Shown piece by piece: positions 40,507 through 47,979 of a stretch of DNA of 64,000 nucleotides. The DNA lies in contig CAKRPJ010000007.1 of the NCBI GenBank assembly GCA_934376955.1, positions 1 through 64,000 of the forward strand, given 5' to 3'. The notes beneath the pieces are model-generated. The model did not search any database. It saw only the letters and a list, made by a program, of their open reading frames with translations, and was not told the DNA's origin. This DNA comes from CAKRPJ01 sp934376955. GTDB lineage: Bacteria > Bacillota > Clostridia > Lachnospirales > Lachnospiraceae. The translations under genes were made by a program, and so were the position numbers. Each line of letters begins with the position of its first letter. Within the stretch, counting starts at the first letter, position 1.

Positions 40507-40579
40507 AATATTCCTGTTTTGCAATGGTATGTAAAATATTTATTAAAAATTTAAGGAAAGGAAGAATCCTGTTGTAAAA
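40507..40579 (+). repeat. 73-bp direct repeat, right copy
   Basis: Three mismatches to 33930-34002. It lies immediately upstream of the kinase gene. Confidence 0.95.
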
Positions 40580-40598
40580 GGGAGAATTATGTATTAGA

Positions 40599-42020
40599 AT
40601 GGATGCAGAGGTTATATTGCCGAAAGGAGGTGCAGATATCGAGGAACACGTTCTGTTTGGCAAATACCGGTTGTGCAGAAAGCTGGGCGTCGGACGTTCC
40701 GGAACGGTTTTTCTGGTCTGGCATACAGAGTTAGAAGAATACCGTGCAATGAAGGTAGTTCCGAAAACAATGTCCGACTATGAATCCTTTAAGAAGGAAG
40801 CCCTGTTTTTAAAGACACTCCGGCATCCCGGGATCCCTCTTGTCTATGATGTCGAGGAGGATCTTCATAACAGTTATCTTATCGAAGAATATCTTGAAGG
40901 CGAATCTTTATATGCTCTAGTGAAACGCTTGGGCAGCTTATCAATGAAAACGGCAGCTGAGATCGGAATTCAGATCTGTCGTCTCATTCAATTCATGAAT
41001 ACAGCAGATAATCCCATTTTATATCTTGATCTGCAGCCAAAAAATCTGCTGGTCTGCAATGGAACAGTTCGATTGATCGATTTTGACCATGCCCAATATG
41101 CAAAGAATGCGGCAGCGTTCGGAATCCGTTACGGAACCATTGGCTTTGCGGCTCCGGAGCAGTACCGGGGAGAGCCTCTGGACTGCCGGACGGACGTATA
41201 TGCGATCGGTGCTCTCCTTTATTTTATGTACTTCGGAAAAATTCCGGAACGGGAATTTAAATTTGGAGAGCGGATTGCGAATGTCCGCTTTACTCGGATC
41301 CTCGCGGGGTGCATGGCTGAAAAAAAGGAAGAACGTTACCGGGATGCAGGAACGCTCATGCTTGCGCTTAAAGAGCTGGCAGAAGGGGAAGAAGGAGCAA
41401 TAGAACCTCTTACAATTGTATTTGCAGGAGCAGCAAGGGGGATCGGAACGACCCACTGCGCTCTTGCCATATCCGATTTTATGATCCGGAACGGATATCA
41501 GGCACTGTACCGGGAGGACTGGGATACGGATACCGTCAGAATATTGGCGAAACGTATGAAAAAAACGGCAGACAAGAGCGGGCTTTTCCATATCGGCCGG
41601 CTGTATATGCGGCCGTATTATGGGGAAGCTGTCCGGCTTTTGTGTGGCTACTTTCCGATCGTGATCAGGGATACAGGGTGTCTCTGGATGGACGGCGCTC
41701 CTTTGCCGGAGGCAGCAGTCTATGTCTTAGTGTGCGGGAGCAGACCATGGGAGACGGAGAGTGTGATCCGTGGGGCCAAATATTTCACGGAACGCGGAAA
41801 TACGATTCTTTTATTTAACCATACGGAAGAAAAATTCCGCCCGCCTGCGGAGTTTAAGGAATATGTCTGTCTGAATATGCCCTTCCTAACGGATCCGTTC
41901 AAAAAAAACAGTGATGCCGATGCTTGTTTCGAGAATATTATGGAGATCGGAACAGGAGGGATTGAAAAATGGAAAAAAGAAAGAAAAAGACGGAGATTCC
42001 TGAGACGAAAGCCCGTCTGA
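40599..42020 (+). CDS. Ser/Thr protein kinase fused to a ParA/MinD-like domain
   Basis: 473 residues. Hanks-type kinase (about 20-270): Gly loop GVGRSGTVF, Lys52 in AMKVV, catalytic Asp144 in YLDLQPKN (replacing HRD), metal Asp161 in DFD (replacing DFG), and GTIGFAAPEQY. Then a ParA/MinD-like Rossmann domain (about 276-440) beginning IVFAGAARGIGTTHCALAI, in which the P-loop lysine is Thr and the following Thr is His. C-terminus very basic. The start lacks a good ribosome binding site. It overlaps the next gene, also ParA-like, by 52 nt. Residues 224-233 are encoded by DNA matching the repeat tail. Role unknown; similar kinases occur near Tad/Flp pilus genes, none of which are here. Confidence 0.82.
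   Translation: MDAEVILPKGGADIEEHVLFGKYRLCRKLGVGRSGTVFLVWHTELEEYRAMKVVPKTMSDYESFKKEALFLKTLRHPGIPLVYDVEEDLHNSYLIEEYLEGESLYALVKRLGSLSMKTAAEIGIQICRLIQFMNTADNPILYLDLQPKNLLVCNGTVRLIDFDHAQYAKNAAAFGIRYGTIGFAAPEQYRGEPLDCRTDVYAIGALLYFMYFGKIPEREFKFGERIANVRFTRILAGCMAEKKEERYRDAGTLMLALKELAEGEEGAIEPLTIVFAGAARGIGTTHCALAISDFMIRNGYQALYREDWDTDTVRILAKRMKKTADKSGLFHIGRLYMRPYYGEAVRLLCGYFPIVIRDTGCLWMDGAPLPEAAVYVLVCGSRPWETESVIRGAKYFTERGNTILLFNHTEEKFRPPAEFKEYVCLNMPFLTDPFKKNSDADACFENIMEIGTGGIEKWKKERKRRRFLRRKPV
41270..41295 (+). repeat. Repeat-tail hairpin inside the kinase coding sequence
   Basis: AGCGGATTGCGAATGTCCGC, then TTTACTC, matches the tail of the 160-bp repeat with two differences. It is followed by GGATCCTCGCGG, resembling repeat family 2. 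The frame is kept (ERIANVRFTR). Confidence 0.65.
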
Positions 42021-42571
42021 CGGGAATTGCGGGAATAGGAAAAAGTGTTGGATGTACGCATTTTACGATCATGTATGCCAATTATCTTGCAGGCTTTTGC
42101 CGGAAAAAGACGGCTGTTATAGAATGGAATGACAGCGGTGATTTTGAACGGATCGAGAAGGTCTGCACCGGAAGGGTCGAAGAATACAGACCCTGTCATA
42201 TATTGGAGGCAGATTATTATAAAAATGCGGGAGAAAAGGATATGGGTCTCATCCTTGACGAAAATTATGAGGAGATCCTGATCGATTTTGGGCCGTTGGA
42301 TGATATGTCAGGAAATGAATTCCGACGATGCGAGAAGAAATTTATGGTCGTGTCCTTCAGCGAATGGCAGCAGGAGATGATCCGGGAATCCGTCTGCGGA
42401 AAATACAGGGCGGAGAAAAAGGGCTGGCAATTTGTCGCTTCCTTCGGAAGCGAGGAAACCAGAAAAGAATTTGAACGGCGCTTTGGTATTTCGGCAAAAC
42501 GGATTCCGTTTTCAGCGGATGCATTTTCTGTTACGACAGAGTGCGGATCGTTTTTTCAGGCTCTGGCATGA
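41969..42571 (+). CDS. ParA/MinD-like protein with variant P-loop
   Basis: 200 residues. After a basic start (MEKRKKKTE) comes TGIAGIGKSVGCTHFTIMYANYLAGF, the same G-(T/C)-T-H pattern as in the kinase fusion, then IEWNDSGDFERI and ILIDFGPLD in the position of ParA switch regions. AGGAGGG lies eight bases before ATG, inside the end of the kinase gene, so the two are translationally coupled. No chromosome-partition partner is visible. Probably a non-canonical or inactive ATPase working with the kinase; function unknown. Confidence 0.75.
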   Translation: MEKRKKKTEIPETKARLTGIAGIGKSVGCTHFTIMYANYLAGFCRKKTAVIEWNDSGDFERIEKVCTGRVEEYRPCHILEADYYKNAGEKDMGLILDENYEEILIDFGPLDDMSGNEFRRCEKKFMVVSFSEWQQEMIRESVCGKYRAEKKGWQFVASFGSEETRKEFERRFGISAKRIPFSADAFSVTTECGSFFQALA

Positions 42572-42587
42572 TATGCGGTAAAAATGA

Positions 42588-42637
42588 TATATCGGCGGAA
42601 AGGTGTCACAGAATTCTCCTTGGGGAACGCCGATATA
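42588..42637 (+). other. Intercistronic hairpin, 10-bp perfect stem
   Basis: TATATCGGCG and CGCCGATATA flank a 30-nt loop with an inner AAGG/CCTT. No T-run, so not an obvious terminator; it may be a processing or stability element. Confidence 0.6.
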
Positions 42638-42656
42638 GGCAAGGGAGATAGAATGT

Positions 42657-42947
42657 ATGGGCAGGAAAAGGAAAAGGTATAATGGGACGAAAGAGGAGAA
42701 GGATCTGGCAAAATATCAGTATCTGGGCGGATTAAAAAGATTAACGGAAAAAGGGATCCCGATCTATATGGACGGACATATTTCCGGGCCGCCGGACTGG
42801 GAAAAGCTGTTTGAGATACGAGAGGATAATATGTTCTATATGGGAGATTATGTTCAGGCGGAAACAGGAGGGCTCAAAGAGATACGCTTTGACAAGGTCT
42901 ATCACAGCAGCGAGGAGGTAACAGGACAAAAAAATAAGAAAAAGTAG
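42657..42947 (+). CDS. Small basic protein of unknown function
   Basis: 96 residues, not recognised. Basic start MGRKRKRYNG, a central stretch ISGPPDWEKLFEIREDNMFYMGDYVQAETGGLKEIRFDKVYH, and a lysine-rich end. No signal peptide or membrane helix. AGGGAG lies about nine bases before ATG. Third in line after the kinase and ParA-like genes and probably co-transcribed with them. Confidence 0.65.
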   Translation: MGRKRKRYNGTKEEKDLAKYQYLGGLKRLTEKGIPIYMDGHISGPPDWEKLFEIREDNMFYMGDYVQAETGGLKEIRFDKVYHSSEEVTGQKNKKK

Positions 42948-43126
42948 CGGCACTGGGAAAACATTTTCAGGAGATACTGTTCTGCCGGACGGCCCCTGAC
43001 GGGTGGGTGGGAATCGTAACAAAAAATTAACAATTAGAGGTAACGGAACATGCTATAATGAGTGCGGATGCGCCTCTATTATTGGCGGCAGGATCCGAAA
43101 AATACAGACAGAAAAGAGAGAAAAAA

Positions 43127-44773
43127 ATGAGGAAAGCAAAACCTGTGATCGCAGCAGTCAGTCTGCTGCTTATGATAGCGCTGGGGGTTGTCGGAGTACA
43201 GGTGATACAAAAATACACACCCTCGAGAGAAATGGCTGATCCGGAGGAAGTTTACGATGTGAGCGGGAATGAGGCTGCAATTCTTTATAATTATGAGCTT
43301 CAGGAGGAACACGGGATCTATGAGAACGGGCAGATCTATCTTCCGTTAGACTGGATCAATGAAAATCTGAACAAACGTTTCTACTGGGACAGCAAAGAGG
43401 AGCTTTTAGTATATGCACTGCCGGAACAGATCGTCTATGCGGACGCCGAGACAAAAGGTTCTAACGGCGCACCGATGTTGTTGCTTCGGGATGAAGGTGT
43501 ATACCTCCCTCTGGGGCTGATCGCTAACTATACGGATATCCAGCTTTTGCCTTATGATAAGGGAGAGATAAAGCGTGTGGTCGTGAACAACTGGGGAAAA
43601 AGAGCTGTGGCGGAAACAAAGAAAAACGGGAAGCTCCGTGTAAGGGGCGGGATCAAGAGCCCGATCCTGTCGGAGGTATCTGCCGATACACAGGTAACCG
43701 TCATTGAGAGGCTGGAGAACTGGTCTAAGGTGCTGACACCGGACGGACACATCGGATATATAGAAAATAAACGTCTGGATGCTGCACAGGAGCAGAATTT
43801 TTCCGGTGACTTTATCGAGCCGGTATATGAGAATATCCGTCTGGACGAGAAGATCGTTCTTGTCTGGCATCAGGTGACAAGTCAGGAGGGCAATAAGACC
43901 CTCAGCTCGTTTCTGGAAAAGACTAAGGGAGTGAATGTGGTATCACCGACATGGTTTTCCCTTACGGACAATGAAGGAAATTATAAATCTCTGGCAAGCC
44001 GGGCCTATGTGGAGGAGGCCCATAAGCGCGGGCTTCAGGTATGGGCGCTTATTGATAATTTCAGCAGTGACGTTCAGACGGAAACGCTTCTTTCTTCCAC
44101 AACAGTGCGGAGGACGCTGATCGAAAAGCTGATCGCAGATGCGAAGGAATACGGGATCGATGGGCTTAACATCGATTTTGAGAGCCTGAAAAAGGAGGCC
44201 GGAGTTCATTATATCCAGTTTATAAGAGAGCTTTCGGTGTCCTGCCGCAAGGAAAAGCTCGTTCTTTCTGTGGATAACTATGTTCCGGCCGCATATAACA
44301 GCTTCTACGACCGAAAGGAGCAGGGGATCGTTGCGGATTATGTCATTATCATGGGATACGATGAACATTATAATGGCAGTGAACCCGGCTCGGTAGCTTC
44401 TCTGAACTATGTTCGGAACGGAATAGAAGGGACGCTTAAGGAGGTTCCGAAGGAAAAGGTCATCGATGCCGTACCCTTCTATACAAGAGTATGGACAGAA
44501 GGAAATGATGGCGTGAAATCTTCCGCACTGGGGATCGCCGATGCAAAAAAGTGGATCGAAGATAATCAGGTTCCTCTTTACTGGCAGGAGGAGTTAGGCC
44601 AGTATTACGGAGAGCTTGACAGTGAAGCAGGCTTTAAGACGGTCTGGATGGAGGAGGAGAGATCGCTGGAGAAAAAGATGGAGCTGATCAAAAAGTATGA
44701 TCTGGCCGGTGTCGCCTGCTGGAAGCTGGGGCTTGAGGATGCGGCAGCATGGGACTCCATTCAGTGGCAGTAA
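43127..44773 (+). CDS. Secreted GH18-family glycosidase with SH3-like domain
   Basis: 548 residues. N-terminal signal anchor (about 5-25, AAVSLLLMIALGVVGV), a stalk-like domain with copper-amine-oxidase-N type pattern (about 65-160), a bacterial SH3 domain (GKLRVRGGIKSPILSEV...WSKVLTPDGHIGYI), then a GH18 barrel (about 250-540) with DGLNIDFESL, the DxxDxDxE motif with the catalytic Glu. Related to spore-cortex/germination glucosaminidases of the YaaH type. A longer ATG at 43058 overlaps a TATAAT box at 43054, favouring the start at 43127. Probably acts on peptidoglycan outside the membrane. Confidence 0.82.
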   Translation: MRKAKPVIAAVSLLLMIALGVVGVQVIQKYTPSREMADPEEVYDVSGNEAAILYNYELQEEHGIYENGQIYLPLDWINENLNKRFYWDSKEELLVYALPEQIVYADAETKGSNGAPMLLLRDEGVYLPLGLIANYTDIQLLPYDKGEIKRVVVNNWGKRAVAETKKNGKLRVRGGIKSPILSEVSADTQVTVIERLENWSKVLTPDGHIGYIENKRLDAAQEQNFSGDFIEPVYENIRLDEKIVLVWHQVTSQEGNKTLSSFLEKTKGVNVVSPTWFSLTDNEGNYKSLASRAYVEEAHKRGLQVWALIDNFSSDVQTETLLSSTTVRRTLIEKLIADAKEYGIDGLNIDFESLKKEAGVHYIQFIRELSVSCRKEKLVLSVDNYVPAAYNSFYDRKEQGIVADYVIIMGYDEHYNGSEPGSVASLNYVRNGIEGTLKEVPKEKVIDAVPFYTRVWTEGNDGVKSSALGIADAKKWIEDNQVPLYWQEELGQYYGELDSEAGFKTVWMEEERSLEKKMELIKKYDLAGVACWKLGLEDAAAWDSIQWQ

Positions 44774-44851
44774 AAATTAACAGGAACGGTTCTTTTTAAG
44801 CTCCTTCGGGGATATATTCATAGAAACTATGGATCTTACGGAGGAGTGCCG

Positions 44852-45673
44852 GTGAGGAAACTGGTGTGGGAGGAGCTATGTGGTCTGGTGCTGCTTGTGA
44901 TGGTGTTTCTCGGAGCAAGGTATGGGAGTGTCCGGGTCGCAACAACCGAGATCGCCGCTCAGAAGACAGCCGGAATTAAAACAGCTGGAATAAAAACAGC
45001 CGGGAAAACGATATCTGATCCGTGGAGATCCGGTACAGGAACGCAGCCGGATGCTCAGAGCCCGCCCGGAAAACAGTCGGCTTCTTCCGACAGGCCGTTT
45101 GTGGTCGTTATTGATGCAGGTCACGGCGGGGCAGATCCGGGAAAGATCGGGATCAACGGCAGTCTGGAAAAGGATATCAATCTGGAGATCGCCAAAAAGC
45201 TTTCGTGGTACTTAGAGCAGGCGGACGTACAGACAGTCCTGACCCGGGAGACGGATACAGGGCTTTACAGTGACGCGGATACAAAGAAAAAGATGGCAGA
45301 TATGAAAAAACGCTGTGAGATCATAGCGGATAGCCATGCAGATCTGGTCGTCAGCATCCACCAGAACAGTTATCACGAGGAATCGGTATCCGGAGGACAG
45401 GTGTTCTATTACAGATCCTCGGAAAAAGGAAAGAGGCTGGCGGAGCTTTTGCAGAAGCGGTTTGACTATGTTCTGGGAGAAAAGAACCGCAGGCTGGCAA
45501 AGCCGAACGGAAATTATTATCTTCTGCTTCATGTAAAATGTCCCATCGTGATCGTAGAATGTGGATTTTTGAGCAATCGGAGGGAGGCAGCCCTTCTTGG
45601 GGATAAGGAATATCAGGATAAGCTGGCGTGGACGATTCATCTTGGCATACTCGAATATCGGAATAATAACTGA
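44852..45673 (+). CDS. N-acetylmuramoyl-L-alanine amidase (Amidase_3, CwlD-like)
   Basis: 273 residues starting at GTG 44852, seven bases after GGAGG. Signal anchor at residues about 8-25, a short linker with three AGIKT-like repeats, then a zinc amidase domain: VVIDAGHGGADPGKIG (His ligand), LEKDINLEIAKKL (Glu), SIHQNSYH (His) and VECGFLSN (catalytic Glu). Cleaves stem peptides from peptidoglycan; CwlD relatives act in spore cortex modification. Follows the GH18 gene by 78 bp. Confidence 0.9.
   Translation: MRKLVWEELCGLVLLVMVFLGARYGSVRVATTEIAAQKTAGIKTAGIKTAGKTISDPWRSGTGTQPDAQSPPGKQSASSDRPFVVVIDAGHGGADPGKIGINGSLEKDINLEIAKKLSWYLEQADVQTVLTRETDTGLYSDADTKKKMADMKKRCEIIADSHADLVVSIHQNSYHEESVSGGQVFYYRSSEKGKRLAELLQKRFDYVLGEKNRRLAKPNGNYYLLLHVKCPIVIVECGFLSNRREAALLGDKEYQDKLAWTIHLGILEYRNNN
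44966..45010 (+). repeat. 15-bp tandem repeat, three copies, in the amidase linker
   Basis: ACAGCCGGAATTAAA and two variants in tandem encode TAGIK, TAGIK, TAGKT. Confidence 0.9.
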
Positions 45674-45751
45674 AAATAGTGCTTTTTGTATTTATTTTCT
45701 GGTAAAATGTGCTATACTGTGTAAAGGTCTATACATATACACAAGGAGAAA

Positions 45752-46714
45752 ATGAAGATGAAAAAGTACATCCCGCTGTTGGCCAATGTTCTGGCACAGA
45801 CGATCTTTGGCCTGGCCTATTTTTTCATAAAAATGGGCATGGCTATCGTTGATCAGGACACACTCAAGTTCCTTTCGTTCCGCTTTCTGACCGGTTTTGT
45901 TGTAATGTCCCTGATCCTTCTTTTCGGTATTAAGAAGGTGAATTATAAGAAGGGGTTTATAGGGCTGCTTTTGCTGTGCGGTCTGTTTAATCCCGGTATC
46001 AGTCAGATTTTGGAGACAACGTCCACCTCTTATGCTCCAACCTCCCAGATCGCCATGTATAATAGCATGCTGCCGATCATTATGCTGATATTTTCTGCAC
46101 TTATCAACAAAGAGTATCCGACGAAGCGTCAGCTGACGTTCGTGTGTGTCTGTGTAATGGGTGTTTTCATTGCTAATCTGGTGAAGCCGGGAGCTACGGG
46201 AATGACAGCGATCGGCCTTTGCCTCATTATTGGCACAAACATTGCGGTAGCGATAAACAGAGTGCTGGTCCGCCGTGCGTCAGCCATATTCACCTCGTAT
46301 GAAATTATTTATGTGACAACAGGAATGGGAGCGCTGCTGTTTAATCTGATCTCCATCGGGAAAAGTGCATCAGCCGGAAGTCTGCCGTCTTATTTTGACG
46401 GATTGATCTGTCCGCAGTTTGGAATTGCTGTTTTATATACAGGGATCGCTTCCTGCGTGATCGCCTTCCTGTCTATGACTTATGCGTCGGCAAACCTACC
46501 CTTTGCCGTTTACGCTTCTACCTGTACCCTCAGCACCGTGATCGCGATTATTTCCGGCGTAGTTCTGCTCCATGAAACATTTAAGCCGATGCAGGCAATC
46601 GGAACCGCAGTGATCCTGCTTGGTATTATCGGCATCAGCCTTTCTTACGATAAAAAAGATGAGAAGGCCAATAAATTCAGGCTGAAAACAGCCGAAAAAG
46701 AGCCACAGACTTGA
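45752..46714 (+). CDS. DMT superfamily (EamA) transporter
   Basis: 320 residues with ten predicted helices in two EamA halves (FLSFRFLTGFVVMSLIL; YTGIASCVIAFLSMTYA; FAVYASTCTLSTVIAIISGVVLLHE). Family members export metabolites or amino acids. AGGAGAAA precedes two in-frame ATGs six bases apart. Its TGA stop lies in TTGAAGC, which is the sequence of a 160-bp repeat fragment that begins there. Confidence 0.9.
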   Translation: MKMKKYIPLLANVLAQTIFGLAYFFIKMGMAIVDQDTLKFLSFRFLTGFVVMSLILLFGIKKVNYKKGFIGLLLLCGLFNPGISQILETTSTSYAPTSQIAMYNSMLPIIMLIFSALINKEYPTKRQLTFVCVCVMGVFIANLVKPGATGMTAIGLCLIIGTNIAVAINRVLVRRASAIFTSYEIIYVTTGMGALLFNLISIGKSASAGSLPSYFDGLICPQFGIAVLYTGIASCVIAFLSMTYASANLPFAVYASTCTLSTVIAIISGVVLLHETFKPMQAIGTAVILLGIIGISLSYDKKDEKANKFRLKTAEKEPQT

Positions 46715-46755
46715 AGCGGTACTTACTCGATTCGGTTAAAACGACTCGGTTAAAA
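46713..46755 (-). repeat. 160-bp repeat family, fragment G
   Basis: GAAGCGGTACTTACTCGATTCGGTTA matches the start of the repeat on the minus strand with a shortened CCCC run; a second partial end (GACTCGGTTAAAAC) follows. Confidence 0.8.
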
Positions 46756-46767
46756 CAGAAGTTGGAC

Positions 46768-46796
46768 TTGATTTTTATGGAAAGAGGTATTACAAT
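46768..46796 (+). promoter_or_regulatory. Promoter of the FMN riboswitch-ribU transcript
   Basis: TTGATT (46768-46773), 17-bp spacer, TACAAT (46791-46796). Confidence 0.7.
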
Positions 46797-46815
46797 GGCT
46801 TTGTAAAAATGAATA

Positions 46816-46933
46816 ACGTTCTTCGGGGCGGGGTGAGATTCCCCACCGGCGGTAAAAGTCCGCGACCTGCAATAGCAGTTGATCTGGTGAAATTCCAAAA
46901 CCGACAGTATAGTCTGGATGAGAGAAGATATCG
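46816..46933 (+). promoter_or_regulatory. FMN riboswitch (RFN element)
   Basis: Conserved RFN blocks are present in order: CTTCGGGGCGGGGTGAGATT, CCCACCGGCGGT, AAGTCCGCGACC, TGATCTGGTGAAATTCC, ACCGACAGTATAGTCTGGATG and AGAGAAGATA. FMN binding should favour the terminator at 46956, turning off riboflavin uptake. Confidence 0.97.
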
Positions 46934-46955
46934 TGAAACAGGAGTTAGTTTACAG

Positions 46956-46988
46956 CCCCGGACTATTTGTATTGTCCGGGGATTTTTT
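46956..46988 (+). terminator. Terminator of the FMN riboswitch
   Basis: CCCCGGAC, a 10-nt loop, GTCCGGGG and six T residues. Confidence 0.93.
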
Positions 46989-46993
46989 ATGTG

Positions 46994-47101
46994 ACAGGGA
47001 ATTCCTCGGAATTTCCTGTTATATAAAAAGGCACTGATGTGCCCAAGATGCGTACTCGCGCGAAGATGCAGATTGTCGCAAGCGACCGCCCTCGGCGCGA
47101 G
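46994..47101 (+). other. Three further hairpins in the ribU leader
   Basis: ACAGGGAATTCC/GGAATTTCCTGT, GGCAC-TGAT-GTGCC and CTCGCGC (47055-47061)/GCGCGAG (47095-47101) lie in series between the riboswitch terminator and the ribU ribosome binding site. Confidence 0.55.
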
Positions 47102-47144
47102 AATGTGCTAAAATGTGTATGTCACTTACAGGGAGGAAGTAATT

Positions 47145-47786
47145 ATGCAGCAAAACAAAGTTCTGAATGTGAGAAATGTAGTATTGATCGGTATGTTCGG
47201 CGCACTGGCAGCCGTTCTGGAAACCTTCCAGATCCCGGTTCCGTTTGCCCCGCCGTTCTACAAGCTTGACTTCGCAGAAACACCGATCCTGATCGGCGCC
47301 TTTGCACTGGGGCCCGTTCCGGCGGTCCTTATGGAGTTAGTGAAGAACCTTTTAAAGCTCCTGATAAAGGGAACGTCCACAATGTATGTGGGAGACCTCG
47401 GAAACTTTATCGGCGGATGCGCGTTTGTTCTTCCGGCATCGATCATTTACCAGAGACATAAGACAAAGAAGACAGCGCTGATCGGTATGGGCGCATCTAT
47501 CGTTGCTGCAATTATCGCTGCAATTTTTGTAAACTGTTTCCTGACGATCCCGACCTACGCAAAGCTGATGTTCGGAAGCATGGACAGCATTATCGCCATG
47601 GGAACAGCGATCAACCCGGCCATCAAGAATCTTCCGACATTTGCATTGTTCGCTGTTGTTCCGTTTAACCTGTTAAAGTGCAGCCTGAATGCATTTATCA
47701 CCGCTTTATTATATAAGCATGTAAGCGTGATCCTTCATTCCGGTCTGACAGCAAGAAAAGCGAAGGCGCCGGTAAAGAAGGACTAA
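47145..47786 (+). CDS. ribU: Riboflavin ECF transporter substrate-binding subunit
   Basis: 213-residue membrane S-component with about six helices. Features: IGMFGALAAVLETFQIPVPFAPPFYKLDFAETPILIGAFALGPVPAVLMELVKNLLKLLIKGTST, typical of RibU. It needs the shared EcfT and two EcfA ATPases encoded elsewhere. Start at 47145, eight bases after GGAGG. Control by the FMN riboswitch strongly supports riboflavin as substrate. Confidence 0.95.
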   Translation: MQQNKVLNVRNVVLIGMFGALAAVLETFQIPVPFAPPFYKLDFAETPILIGAFALGPVPAVLMELVKNLLKLLIKGTSTMYVGDLGNFIGGCAFVLPASIIYQRHKTKKTALIGMGASIVAAIIAAIFVNCFLTIPTYAKLMFGSMDSIIAMGTAINPAIKNLPTFALFAVVPFNLLKCSLNAFITALLYKHVSVILHSGLTARKAKAPVKKD

Positions 47787-47881
47787 GAAAACTATCCGGA
47801 ACAATCAGTATTACAGAAAATTGCCGGGATGAGGATTGCAAGGTGCAAATCCTTGTGATAAACTGAATACCATCGAGGAAG

Positions 47882-47917
47882 ATGAGCATCAGAAGGAAAA
47901 AATCCTCTGATGCTCAT
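47882..47917 (+). terminator. Hairpin downstream of ribU
   Basis: ATGAGCATCAGA/TCTGATGCTCAT perfect 12-bp stem, inner GGA/TCC; only a weak T-run (TATGTTT). An additional CAAGG/CCTTG stem lies at about 47839-47855; nothing else is seen in the gap. Confidence 0.55.
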
Positions 47918-47979
47918 TATGTTTATGAAAGGAAATCAGCACAGTGAAAAGGCTGTGTCTGAGGAAAGAGCCGGTCAGA

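Noticed and set aside
40620..40640. AAAGGAGGTG within the kinase gene as its ribosome binding site
   Set aside because: No start codon follows at a usable distance, and a later start would remove the beginning of the kinase domain.
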